Source: Madurella fahalii
Taxonomy: Eukaryota > Ascomycota > Sordariomycetes > Sordariales
Assembly (NCBI GenBank): GCA_029876055.1
Contig: CM056874.1
Coordinates: 1,240,001-1,304,000, forward strand
DNA length: 64,000 nt
Direction of reading: 5' to 3'
The notes below the pieces were generated by a model, which was not told where the DNA came from, did not search any database, and saw nothing but the letters and a program-made list of their open reading frames with translations. The position numbers were made by a program, and so were the translations under genes. Below, in pieces: positions 44,443 to 54,196 of the stretch; within the stretch, counting starts at the first letter, position 1; every line of letters starts with the position of its first letter.

Positions 44443-45495
44443 ATGACCCGCATCCTCTTCACTCTCCTGGCTGCCACCGCGGCTGTCCAGCAGACTATCG
44501 CTCTCCCAATTGCCCAGGATGATTCTGTCGTCCTAGTTCCCACCGGTACACGTGTCCCGCACCCGACGGACCTAGTCCCCTCCAGCACTAGTCTTCCCCG
44601 GACTACAGTTACACGACGGCCCCGTCCTACGAGGTCACCTGTCCCTACCCACGTTCCCAAGCCTACCAGTACAAAGCCGGAGCCAACCAAGCCGGAGCCA
44701 ACGAAGCCGGTGCCAACCAAGCCCGTTCCCACTAAGCCGGAGCCAACCAAGCCGGAGCCAACGAAGCCGGTGCCAACCAAGCCCGTTCCCACTAAGCCGG
44801 AGCCAACCAAGCCGGAGCCAACCAAGCCGGTGCCAACCAAACCCGTTCCCACTAAGCCGGAGCCAACCAAGCCGGAGCCAACCAAGCCCGTTCCCACTAA
44901 GCCGGCTCCTACCAAGCCAGCTCCCACCAAGTCTGTCTCAACAAAGCCCGCCCCTACTAAGCCCGCCCCGACGAAACCAGCTCCCACAAAGCCCGCCCCG
45001 ACGAAGTCGGTATCTACTAAGCCTGCCCCTACCAAGTCAGCCCCGACAAAGTCGGTACCTACTAAACCAGTTCCCACCAAACCCGCCCCGACCAAGCCAG
45101 CTCCCACAAAGCCAGCCCCGACGAAGTCGGCATCTACTAAACCTGCTCCTACCAAGCCAGCCCCTACTAAGCCCGCGCCTACCAAACCCGCCCCGACGAA
45201 GCCGGCTCCCACTAAACCTGCCCCGACCAAGCCCGCCCCTACCAAGCCAGCTCCCACGAAGCCCGCCCCTACCAAGCCAGCTCCCACGAAGCCCGCCCCT
45301 ACCAAGCCCGCCCCAACAAAGCCGGCACCCACCAAGCCGGCACCCACCAAGCCGGCACCCACCAAGCCGGCACCCACCAAGCCGGCACCCACCAAGCCGG
45401 CACCCACCAAGCCTGCTCCTACCAAGTCCGTTACTCCCAAGCCTCCCATCATCACCCGGACTTTTACCTATATCCCGCGGCCAACGCTAGACTAA
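44443..45495 (+). CDS. secreted Thr-Lys-Pro pentapeptide repeat protein
   Basis: A single frame of 350 residues. Residues 1-21 are a clear signal peptide (MTRILFTLLAATAAVQQTIA). Residues 22-76 are Pro/Thr/Val-rich. Residues 77-331 are 51 tandem pentapeptides of the form T-K-P-x-P, where x is Glu, Val or Ala; a few copies are TKSVS, TKSAP or TKSAS. The last 19 residues end in TYIPRPTLD. The protein is extremely basic and has no folded domain in view. Such Pro/Thr/Lys repeats suggest an extended, perhaps O-glycosylated, wall or extracellular matrix protein. Codon choice differs between arrays, yet the amino acid pattern is kept, which argues for selection on the protein. The long antisense frame over the same DNA is a by-product of the repeat. 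Function is unknown. Confidence 0.85.
   Translation: MTRILFTLLAATAAVQQTIALPIAQDDSVVLVPTGTRVPHPTDLVPSSTSLPRTTVTRRPRPTRSPVPTHVPKPTSTKPEPTKPEPTKPVPTKPVPTKPEPTKPEPTKPVPTKPVPTKPEPTKPEPTKPVPTKPVPTKPEPTKPEPTKPVPTKPAPTKPAPTKSVSTKPAPTKPAPTKPAPTKPAPTKSVSTKPAPTKSAPTKSVPTKPVPTKPAPTKPAPTKPAPTKSASTKPAPTKPAPTKPAPTKPAPTKPAPTKPAPTKPAPTKPAPTKPAPTKPAPTKPAPTKPAPTKPAPTKPAPTKPAPTKPAPTKPAPTKPAPTKPAPTKSVTPKPPIITRTFTYIPRPTLD
44671..45435 (+). repeat. 51 tandem 15-bp units coding T-K-P-x-P
   Basis: 765 bases without a break in the 15-base period. At the start a higher-order 60-base unit (x = E, E, V, V) is repeated almost exactly more than three times. Later blocks use mostly x = A, with a run of six nearly identical units coded ACCAAGCCGGCACCC at about 45315-45410. 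Confidence 0.95.
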
Positions 45496-46055
45496 ATGAA
45501 CTTCACACGACGTTGACCGCACCAGAAGCGGGAAGCGCAGTATGCTTCGCGATATTTCCCATCCGGTTTTGACGAGAGGAAACTGCGAGAAAACTCTAGC
45601 AAGAAACACTTGTTTGTTTTCTTTAACAAATTTCCGAGAACGGGGCCTTTGCCCATTTTCCTTCTCATTTCTCTTTTTTTCCCTCCTATTCTAGTCCGCA
45701 CCTATTTTTTTTTTTTTTTTTTTTCACAATGACCACTAAAAATCTGGCTATGTGTCCATAGCTCAGGGGAAGCCTGATGGAGAGGCAGCTCATTTCGTTT
45801 CCTTTTGATGCGAAAAGCTGAGAAACATGCTTTATGACGTGACGGACTTGACTTCATTTGTGCGTGTAAATAGTTGGCTACCTACTTACTGGTCTCGAGA
45901 TCAGTGGGCTGCTCTAAGAGGAAATTTCTGCCGTATCCCATCTTTGTTTCAACCTCATTACTTGCTGTGTACGGCCCGCCAGAGACGAAACTTGTCCATG
46001 AATTTGTCGTGTGATTCGACTAAAGCACCCCCCAACTTCCCTGCAGAAACCTACT
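45496..46055. other. intergenic region between convergent genes
   Basis: This holds the 3' flanks of the repeat-protein gene and the LaeA-like gene. A T-homopolymer of about 25 bases lies at 45700-45724. No gene is seen. Confidence 0.5.
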
Positions 46056-47281
46056 TTACTCTTCGGGCTTCTGCGCATACCAGAAGTAATAATTGTAATA
46101 CCGATGCAGCCGCGCGTCTTCCGCAGACTCCCTTACCTTCGCCGCAAAGGCCTCCCTCTCCGTTTCGGACATGCCCAGATTCGCAAAAGCCTTGCCCAGC
46201 GATGGGAGGGACTGGTACATATTCTCCCTCACATACAGCCCGATCAGGCGCATGGTCTTGTCCCTGGGCCACGTGCCGATAGGCAGCTTCTTCCTGATGC
46301 ACGTGACGTTGATGAAACCGGCGCGCTCGAGGTACTCGCCGACCTTGGTTCCCAGGTTCAGGTTCATGCCGAACTTGGCCATGGCTTGGACGCACAGCTC
46401 GTAGAATTGCTTCAGGACGTCGTTTTCGCCCATGGTGCCGTCGTCGCTGAAGGGCATGCCGTGCGGGTCTTGGAACTCGATCCAGCCGCCGGGTTTGAGG
46501 TGCCTGTCGCTCTGTTGGTACCCCAAATCTCATGTCGAGCCTGACCACCTCATGCTTGAGGTTACCCCGGTAGAAAACGCAGACTCACCGGAACGTCTGG
46601 TCCACCACCTTTTGCAGATCCCGCAACACCAGCGCCATGCTCCTGAAGTGGGCAAAGTCCCAGCCGGAGCCGCTTGCCCATTCATCCTCAATGTCGTCGA
46701 CTATGAACCTGACGTTTGGCGGCATCCATTGAGGTTGGATTGGCGAGAGGTCCAGGCCTAGGATCTGTGCGCTGGGGAACAAGTCGCCCATCTCTATGGC
46801 CCAGATACCCGTGCCCGTACCAATATCGATAATCTTTTGCGGGTCGTCGCCGATGGGCGCATAATATAGTTTCCCATCCTGGTGTTGGAATTCCGTTCCA
46901 CGTCAGTCCTGTACGGGCAGTCTACAATTACAGCAATCAAAGCGCCCGTACCGTCATCTCCAACATCATGGCGTGTTTCATGTACTCTCTATTTTGCTCG
47001 AGATCATCGTTTGGGATCGGGTATCTGCCGTACTTGTACGAGTGATAGCGCCGCCCGTTCTCATACGTGTGGGCGTAGATGCTGGACGTTACAGATGTTG
47101 ATGCCTTCGACGACGTGGCGTCCCAACCTGCAGCTAGGAACTCATCCTCCTCGGGCGGCTCATCGCCCGGTTCGATCAGTTCAGTAGGGTAGTCGACTGC
47201 AATGGCCTCGTTCTCCAGCGGCGGCTTCGGAGATCCAGCTTTTGAGGACGGGGTTTTTGGAGATGGATTGTCGGGGGACAT
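46056..47281 (-). CDS. LaeA-like SAM-dependent methyltransferase
   Basis: Three exons, 47281-46952, 46878-46589 and 46503-46056, give 355 residues; the two introns are 73 and 85 bases. The first 60 residues are Pro/Ser/Glu-rich. The motif YENGRRYHSYKYGRYPIPND (about residues 70-90) is the usual N-terminal signature of the fungal LaeA-like family. SAM-binding motif I, IIDIGTGTGIWAIEMG, lies at about 126-141; LGLDLSPIQP (motif Post I), NVRFIVDDIEDEW (motif II) and LKPGGWIEFQD (motif III) follow in order. LaeA proteins sit in the nucleus and affect secondary metabolism, but most members of this large family have no known substrate. The neighbours show no biosynthetic core enzyme, so a cluster role is not implied. 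Confidence 0.88.
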
Positions 47282-49131
47282 TCCTAGAGGTAGATAATTC
47301 GATATAGTGAGACGTATTGCTCCCTCGAGGTGCGTGCACTTCTCCGGAGTTGTTACTAGTAGTCGGATGTGATGTCTGACGGCGTGGAATCCCAGATAAC
47401 CGAGGAGACGCAATTGACGAGATATCGGGGTGTTCGGCGCAGGAAGCTGTGAAATACCAAGACCCTCCGACACTAGATGTGATGCGCCCTGTGCTGTGTA
47501 TGGCCGGAGGCTATATGCAGCGGTAATATACCAGGCTGCCACATGGGCAACGTGAGCCCATCCATATGACTGGTAGATAGTCTGATGGGTGCGGCTTACC
47601 TTAGTTCTAGAACGGTGGGCTAAAACACTCAACCAATGCCATTCTGAGGCCTGGTCTCTGGATCGTCACCCAAGCACCCCATCCTCACGGCGCGATACGT
47701 GGGCATTTCCGGTCTTGTGTTACACCCGACCGCTTTACGCCCTGCGACGAGAACTCTTCCCTGGGACCTAAGAGGCCAATGTCCCGTTACTTCCGCCTGC
47801 CACCCGCGCTTGGGTCCGCAACCGTCATTTTCCCAGCCGAGGATGGCCAATGAGAACTCCAGTTCCTGTGCGCCAACACGGAACCATGATCTCTAGTGTC
47901 GAAGCGACCCCATATTGCAACCATCTCTTAGGTTTCCGTGCATTTTGCGTGGCCCGAATCCGCTTCCTTCCCGTGTAACCGATATTTGTTGGCTTAGTAG
48001 TCAATTGGGAATGCGGAATCACCGTGGCTACTCAAGCAGTACTGGGAAGCCTTATGTCAAATTTGCGGCGCGGGGATTCGTGTGGGCGACTCGATCTGGC
48101 TTCAGCCCTGGTTTGACTCGGGAACACCCGCTCTGCCGCGACTGAACCCTAGGCAAGGTAGGTACCTGCTTTGATGTCAGCTAGACTTTCCAGGTGCACA
48201 TATTGATGCTGCTATTCGTAGTGTTGGCGTTAGAGAGCGCCGGATGGCCGGCTTATCCATAAGGTATTGAAGCGGATCAGCAACTGGCTCTATCCCCCCG
48301 TCTCGCCGGTTCCATAGTAGAATTCCCTCTCGCGCCCGCCCGAGGGTCCTTGACTGCCGTTGGTCGCAGCACGGGAGGCGGCCACGCACGAGACAGGGAA
48401 CCTGCTCATGGGCCTACGGTATCCCGCTCGCCATAACATCGTCCGGTTGAAACCATTCATTGAAATCCCTGAAAGCCAACTGGTGCTGTATGTAAGTATT
48501 TAGAAGAAAATCATCCACAGAGCGCAATGGAACTCGCCGCAGCCCCGGCATGCGACCAAGCTGGGATATAAATGCATCTAAGTTTGGTCCCGTAATGCTT
48601 ATTTCGACGGCCGCTAGCCGTGTCACTGGTGTCCGATCCGCACAGCGAATCATCGGGCCTCTGACATGGCCGCCCACGAGAACGACCCCCTTCTCCTCAC
48701 GATGCAGCCAGCCAAATCCGGGGAAGCGGAGGTGGCCGCAAGCCCCACGGTTTTAGCTCGGTTACCCCACGCCTGTGGCCCGACTTCACGCACCATCTGT
48801 GGGGCGCCCATCACACCACATGCCGAACAGTGCCGCCTGTGATGCAGGCGATGCACGCTTTATACGGCTCGACACCCCCAACTTTTATGGGCTGACTGGC
48901 GCCCTTTGGCGGCAGTTATTGTCTCACGCACGGCACTAAGACATTGTGACACTCGTTTATTACTTTTGACAACCCTTTTCCCCGCCGGCGCCTTGAGCCC
49001 TCTGGCTCCCGCTCCCGCTCCCGCTCCCGCTTCCGATTCACTTGCTGTTTATTTCATGTCGTCTTCCCCCCATCCGAGCCCGAACCGAGCACCCAAGCTA
49101 GAAGAATTTGAAGTCCAAACTGCACCATAGT
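47282..49131. other. gene-poor region
   Basis: Promoter side of the LaeA-like gene followed by more than 1.5 kb with no supportable gene. The minus frame 48414-48677 has Leu-rich text (VEISITGPNLDAFISQLGRM) that might be a leftover of a larger gene, but it has no start or family match. The short hexamer GCTCCC is repeated at about 49005-49030. Confidence 0.4.
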
Positions 49132-49156
49132 ACAACAATAACAACAACAACAACAA

Positions 49157-49205
<49 letters not shown>

Positions 49206-49219
49206 AGAAGAAGAAGAAG
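49132..49219. repeat. compound trinucleotide microsatellite (CAA)n(CAG)n(AGA)n
   Basis: A CAA run (with one CAAT interruption) is followed by about fifteen CAG units and then by an AGA/GAA run. It lies 82 bases upstream of the ATG at 49301 and is probably transcribed in that gene's leader. Confidence 0.95.
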
Positions 49220-49300
49220 CAACCAGTATAACAACTCTACTTGGCCAAAGATACCCATTTGCTTTCTACTCCGCGCCTACCTCCTCCCCCACCTTCAGAA

Positions 49301-49693
49301 ATGAGCCACCCAACCTCGTCACGCCTCCTCTCAACCTCGGCCCGCGTCCACCCAAGCTACCTCCCTTACCTCCACAACGCCTCCCGCGGCGGCGGAAAGG
49401 GTGTTAAATGGTATTTTGTCCTCTCCTCGCGCAACCCCTTCTTTCCGGGTTTACTAAACCAAACCCCTCCCAAATATAGGGTGCCTCCTCTCGTAGGCGT
49501 CATCACGGCAGGCTACGCCGTGGCCACCTACCGCGAAGCACAGGTCGAGGAGCGCCTCGCACAGGCCCAGCAGGCCGAGGCCGAGCGGCGGCGCAAGGAT
49601 GCCGCGCTGGCGGATGCGTACGGCGACCGGAGCAGTCTGGAGGAGCTGGAGAGGGCGATGAGGGTTTACGAGGCGCAGCAGGGGAATGAGTGA
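49301..49693 (+). CDS. small predicted mitochondrial membrane protein
   Basis: Two exons, 49301-49410 and 49480-49693, give 107 residues; the 69-base intron has a TACTAAAC branch-like site and restores GGKGVKWVPPLVGV. The first 20 residues (Ser/Arg/Leu, no acidic residue) look like a mitochondrial targeting peptide. Residues about 37-53 (VPPLVGVITAGYAVATY) form one membrane helix. The rest is a charged helix rich in Ala, Glu, Gln and Arg, likely a coiled coil. The size and order (presequence, one helix, soluble helical tail) resemble small inner-membrane subunits or assembly factors, but I do not recognise the family. The splice evidence and codon use make it a real gene with fair confidence. 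Confidence 0.7.
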   Translation: MSHPTSSRLLSTSARVHPSYLPYLHNASRGGGKGVKWYFVLSSRNPFFPGLLNQTPPKYRVPPLVGVITAGYAVATYREAQVEERLAQAQQAEAERRRKDAALADAYGDRSSLEELERAMRVYEAQQGNE

Positions 49694-50591
49694 GAGATTG
49701 GGAGTGGGGGATGTATGAGGGAATGGGAGGGGTTCTTTTGTTTTGCATTTACATGGATATCCGGCGTTCTTGTTCAGGCGAACAGGCGTTTTACTTGGGG
49801 CGGGACAAAATTGCATTGGCATCGTTAGCATGGCTGGCTGTTACTACAAGGGATGGGGGCATTGTGCGCGATCATCGAGGATTGCATGGCGGTTTAGAAC
49901 CGACTTCCAGGGGGCGAGCACCGCGATCCCCTTCGAGTGTTGCGCCTTACAAAAGGATCTCTCCTCATACTTGCTTACCGTAGTTTGGAAAGTATATCGT
50001 ATCTACAACCAAGAATATCAAGAATATCAAGCCGATTGAGGAGACTCTGGCATCTTAGAAGGAAGGTGGTGGCGGTAATTTATCTAGCTGCCGGAGGGAC
50101 GGCCTCACCCGCATGTTACCCATGTACAGGTACCCGATAGGCGCGCCCCTCTTTAACGCTGATCCGCGCCATACAAGATCAAGAAGTGAGTCGGCACCCG
50201 ATGGAACGGGGAATATACGGCCGAGATCTGCGGCGTTTGCTACTGATTCAGGGGTATTATGAGGGCGAAGGGAACAGGCTCTATGGTTGCAGAGACCTTG
50301 CCAAGTCTTTATCCTAGCGCAAACGGTAATGTGCCCGCCATGAACCTCAGTCACGGATCGTCACCCGTAGTTATCGAAACCTCCCTGGTTCATTCTTGGT
50401 AGGAATTGTGAAGATACTGCTGTAGGACATGGACTTTCATCCCATGCCGGTCTACTGCGAACCTTGGCTATCCTATTCTTTGGCGTATCCCACAACCCCA
50501 CCTGGATGATAGCGGCACTGTTCGAAACAGACGACTTCAACAAATGCGTCAGTTTGCAGTTTGCGCTAAAACCACCAAGATTTATATTATA
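49694..50591. other. intergenic region between convergent genes
   Basis: No gene seen. Both flanks are 3' ends: the small mitochondrial gene on the plus strand and SSF1 on the minus strand. Frames of 60-100 codons here lack motifs. Confidence 0.45.
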
Positions 50592-52069
50592 TCAAGTTTT
50601 GAGAGATTTCCTCTTGGAAGCTTTGCCCTCTGCAATCTCTTCTTCCTCATCCTCCCACTTGCCATCATCTTCCATCCGAGCATTGACCTGCTCCTCAGCA
50701 TCGCCTTCGAGCCCTTCGCTATCGAAGGCGTCGTCATCATATAGGTCGCTGTCGTACTCATCAATGTCCATCTCGTCGTCGTCCTTTTCGCCTCCGGTGC
50801 CGCCAGACTTCTTGTTGGTTTCCTTTGCTTTGCGCTTCTTCTCCACGTTCTCCTTCTGCAGCTTCTTGCGGGCCTCCTTCTCTTTCCTACGCTGCTCCCA
50901 CTTCTTCTCCAAATCCTTAATTTCTTCCTTCGTCTTGTGGACGTACTCATGCCACATGACCTTACCCGAGCAGAGTCCCTCTTCTACCTTAGTCATGCGT
51001 AGCTTCATGCGCGGCCCCAGCTCCACCAGCTTCACCGCGCGGCGCTCGACATGGTCATTCCCGCCGCCATCCTCGGCATCGCTATCTTGCTCCGCAGCAG
51101 CCCTGCTCTTGCCACTCTGAACTCTCTTCGCTGTCGTCTCAAGGATTTCAACTTCGGCGTCCGTCTCGACCTCGCTACCGCTTGTCCCGTCGGTCATATA
51201 CCCTTCCCCGTTTTCGCCGCCAATCATGAACTCGGATATGTCCTGGAGCTTCCCCAGGTTCGGAAGACCCCCCTTCTTCCCCTTTTTGGACTTCAACAGC
51301 TTCTCGGCCGCGTTGAGCCGTCTCAGTGGCTTGGAGAGGCCAACTGCTTTGGTTGTGATAGCGTAGTGCCTGAAGTTTACTATGAATGTCCCGTCATCTT
51401 CGGGTGACTGCTCACGGTTTAGGAGGAGCACTCTCCTGATCGACTTGAGCGGTGTTGTCTGGGGGTTGATCGGGGGGAAGAGAGATTGGAAGGCGGTTGT
51501 GGTGAGGGACTCGAGATGCCGGGGAACCTTGGAGTTTGCGTCGGATGAAGGGTTGGTGAAGTTGTTCATGACGAGCTGCGGCGGCGGTTAACTTGGCAAC
51601 TGGGAAGTGAGGTGGGAGTTGGAATACGTACCAATGGAGGGGTAATGTACTCCTTTCCGCCTCCCTTGGGGTGCCTTTGCGCCCTCCTGACGTCCTTGGT
51701 GAGAGAATATTTTTCTACTCTGAAGTGGAACGTAGGGCCGCGCGGCGCAATTGCCAAACGGAGGTTCGTATTTCCCGACTCGGACCGTGAAAACAATAGT
51801 AGGTGGGTAACTCCAAGCGGGCCGCACATCGTGACATAGTCTCGTAACCTGTTTGCTTTCCGTTCCTTGAGGCGCGAGGCCGTTCCCGGCTCCATCACAC
51901 GCCGGACATCAGTGGCCAACTGACTGATACTGGTGCCCACCTCGCCGGCGCCAATCCGGATTACCATGCTCTTGGGGTCCCGCGAGTTTGCATGGCCATT
52001 GATCGCTTCCGCGGTGGCGGGATTGTTGGCACCAACATGGGTTCTCTTTTTCGTGCGCCTTCTCGCCAT
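50592..52069 (-). CDS. SSF1: ribosome biogenesis protein Ssf1 (Brix domain, Peter Pan family)
   Basis: Two exons, 52069-51632 and 51575-50592, with a 56-base intron (GTACGT...CAG), give 473 residues. The start MARRRTKKRTHV is basic, as in the family. The Brix domain covers about residues 30-355: MVIRIGAG at the start, VMEPGTASRLKERKANRLRD, then after the splice FIVNFRHYAITTKAVGLSK, the basic KSKKGKKGGLPNLGKLQDI, and near the end RAVKLVELGPRMKLRMTKVEEG. The last 100 residues are a Lys/Glu coiled region and a long acidic tail. Ssf1 is a nucleolar factor in early 60S subunit maturation. It shares a short divergent promoter with RRP3. All landmarks of the family are present, so the call is strong. 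Confidence 0.95.
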
Positions 52070-52301
52070 GGTGATCGAGGTATGAAGATCGGGTGGTGCT
52101 AAGCTGAGAAATGGTCATGGACGAAGCTCTGGGCCCAATTGACAATCGACGAGGCCGGCAGAAAATTTCGGTGGGGCAGCTCTTATCATGCAGGGCCCAC
52201 TTACGATAAGCCGGGAATTTTGGGGGGGAAACCTTAGCTCTTCGTCCAGTTCACGATCAAAAAAATCATTTGACAGCAGCGGATCGAGGAGTTAGACAGC
52301 C
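52070..52301. promoter_or_regulatory. shared divergent promoter of SSF1 and RRP3
   Basis: 232 bases separate the two start codons. The AT cores GAAAATTTC (52161-52169) and GGAATTTTG (52214-52222) resemble the RRPE element (AAAAATTTT core) of yeast ribosome biogenesis promoters, which is a comparison by eye only. Confidence 0.45.
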
Positions 52302-54027
52302 ATGATGTCGACTAAACGCAGGAAAATTTCCCACGACCCAGGCTCTTTGAAAGATGCCTCGATTGAGGCCACAAAGGCCAAGTTAAAGACCAAGCCCGCA
52401 CCGAAAGCCAAGGCGGCATCACCACCCCCAAGTTCTGATGCCGAGTCTACTACCGTCGACAATCCCTCGAAGCCGGAAAATGGGGATGCCGCGCCCAAGT
52501 CGTTTGCCGATCTAGTACGTTGTGGGTTTGTCCATCGTCTCCGTTACCAGCACACTGACCAGACTGTTAGGGAATCGTGGATTCGCTATGCGACGCCTGC
52601 GACCGGCTCGGATATAAGAGGCCAACCCCCATCCAAGAGCAGGCAATCCCCCTTGCCTTGCAAGATCGAGACATAATCGGTATCGCAGAAACAGGTAGCG
52701 GAAAAACAGCAGCGTTCGCACTCCCCATTCTCCAGGCGCTGCTCGACAAACCGCAAGCTTTATTCGCGCTCGTCCTAGCACCGACAAGAGAACTTGCTGC
52801 CCAGATCGCGCAAGCATTTGAGGCTCTCGGCTCCCTAATCTCGCTCCGATGTGCCCTCATTCTTGGTGGCTTGGACATGGTACAACAAGCGATCGCACTC
52901 GGCAAGAAGCCCCATGTCGTGGTTGCGACACCTGGCAGACTGTTGGACCACTTGGAGAAAACAAAGGGTTTCAGTTTGTAAGTCGGAATGGCGATGGATA
53001 CATCACGTTCCGAGAGTCTAGAAGACTGTGGTACTAATTCTTGGCACGGTAGACGTAACCTTCGCTATCTGGTCATGGACGAGGCGGATCGGTAGGCTGC
53101 GCTTCTTTGATGATCTCCAACACCTCTGCTAACCGCCCTTTCAGCCTCCTTGACATGGATTTTGGCCCGATTCTCGAAAAGATTCTCAAGTTCCTCCCAA
53201 GAGAGCGAAGGACTTTCCTCTTCTCAGCCACCATGTCCAACAAAGTCGAAAGCCTCCAGCGAGCCAGTCTCCGAGACCCCCTGAAAGTCAGCATCTCGTC
53301 GTCCAAATACCAGACCGTGTCGACCCTGGTCCAGAATTACGTCTTCATCCCGCACATGCACAAGGACACCTACCTGATCTACCTGTGCAACGAGTTCGCC
53401 GGGCAAACCATCATCATCTTCACGCGGACCGTCCTGGAAACGCAGAGAATCGCCATCCTGCTCCGCACCCTCGGCATGGGCGCCATCCCCCTGCACGGCG
53501 GGCTCTCCCAGTCGGCCCGTCTCGGCGCGCTCAACAAGTTCCGCGCTGGCTCCCGCGAGATCCTCGTGGCCACCGACGTCGCCGCCCGTGGTCTCGATAT
53601 CCCCAACGTGGATTGTGTCCTCAACTACGACCTGCCCCAGGACTCCAAGACATATGTGCACCGTGTCGGCCGTACGGCCCGTGCGGGCAAGTCCGGACAT
53701 GCTATTAGCATTGTGACTCAGTAGTAAGTCTTTCCATGGAATTCCCTCCATCTTAGCATCGGGAGTCTAACCCTCGGAAGTGACCTTGAAATCTGGCTGC
53801 GTATCGAAGCGGCGCTGGGCACGAAGCTTACAGAATACTCCTTGGAGAAAGACGAGGTTATGGTGTTTAAGCCGCGGGTTGAGGAGGCGCAGAGACATGC
53901 TAAGAACGAGATGAAGGCGTTGATGGAAGACCGCGGTAAGAAGGGCTCTGTGCTGAAGGGCGGCAAGGGCCGGAAGAGAGGGGCACCCGGTTCAAACAGG
54001 GACAATATGGATGCCGAAGAAGGATAA
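52302..54027 (+). CDS. RRP3: DEAD-box rRNA helicase Rrp3
   Basis: Five exons, 52302-52514, 52571-52977, 53053-53091, 53145-53723 and 53781-54027, give 494 residues. All four introns (53-75 bases) keep the frame. After a 70-residue Lys/Pro/Ser-rich lead, the Q motif GYKRPTPIQEQAIP begins near residue 84. Motif I is AETGSGKT at 110-117, Ia PTRELAAQI, Ib TPGR, II DEAD at 216-219, III SAT at 247-249, IV IIFTRT, V ATDVAARGLD and VI HRVGRTAR near 392. The C-terminus is Lys/Gly-rich. The match is to Rrp3/DDX47, an ATP-dependent RNA helicase that acts in the nucleolus in 18S rRNA processing. Exon three is only 39 bases and contains the DEAD box. The stop lies 170 bases from the end of CWF19 on the other strand. 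Confidence 0.95.
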
Positions 54028-54196
54028 TTCGTACGAGATTTACTGAATGGCGGGTTTCACCACGTACTTACCACGTACTAGCAAAACTGCCCGTAAGGGA
54101 TGTAGAATGCCGGTATTTGGTCAAGGATTTCTTCTAACCCAGGACAAACGTCGAGGGTGTGCATTGACATTTCGTAGTAAACCTCCGTTCATCCTC

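Noticed and set aside
44671..45435. Possible CRISPR-like or satellite array
   Set aside because: The repeats are contiguous with no spacers and encode a regular peptide inside a good open frame.
44430..45455. 341-codon minus-strand frame of L-V-G-A-G repeats
   Set aside because: It is the antisense reading of the 15-base repeat array. The sense frame has a signal peptide and a proper start.
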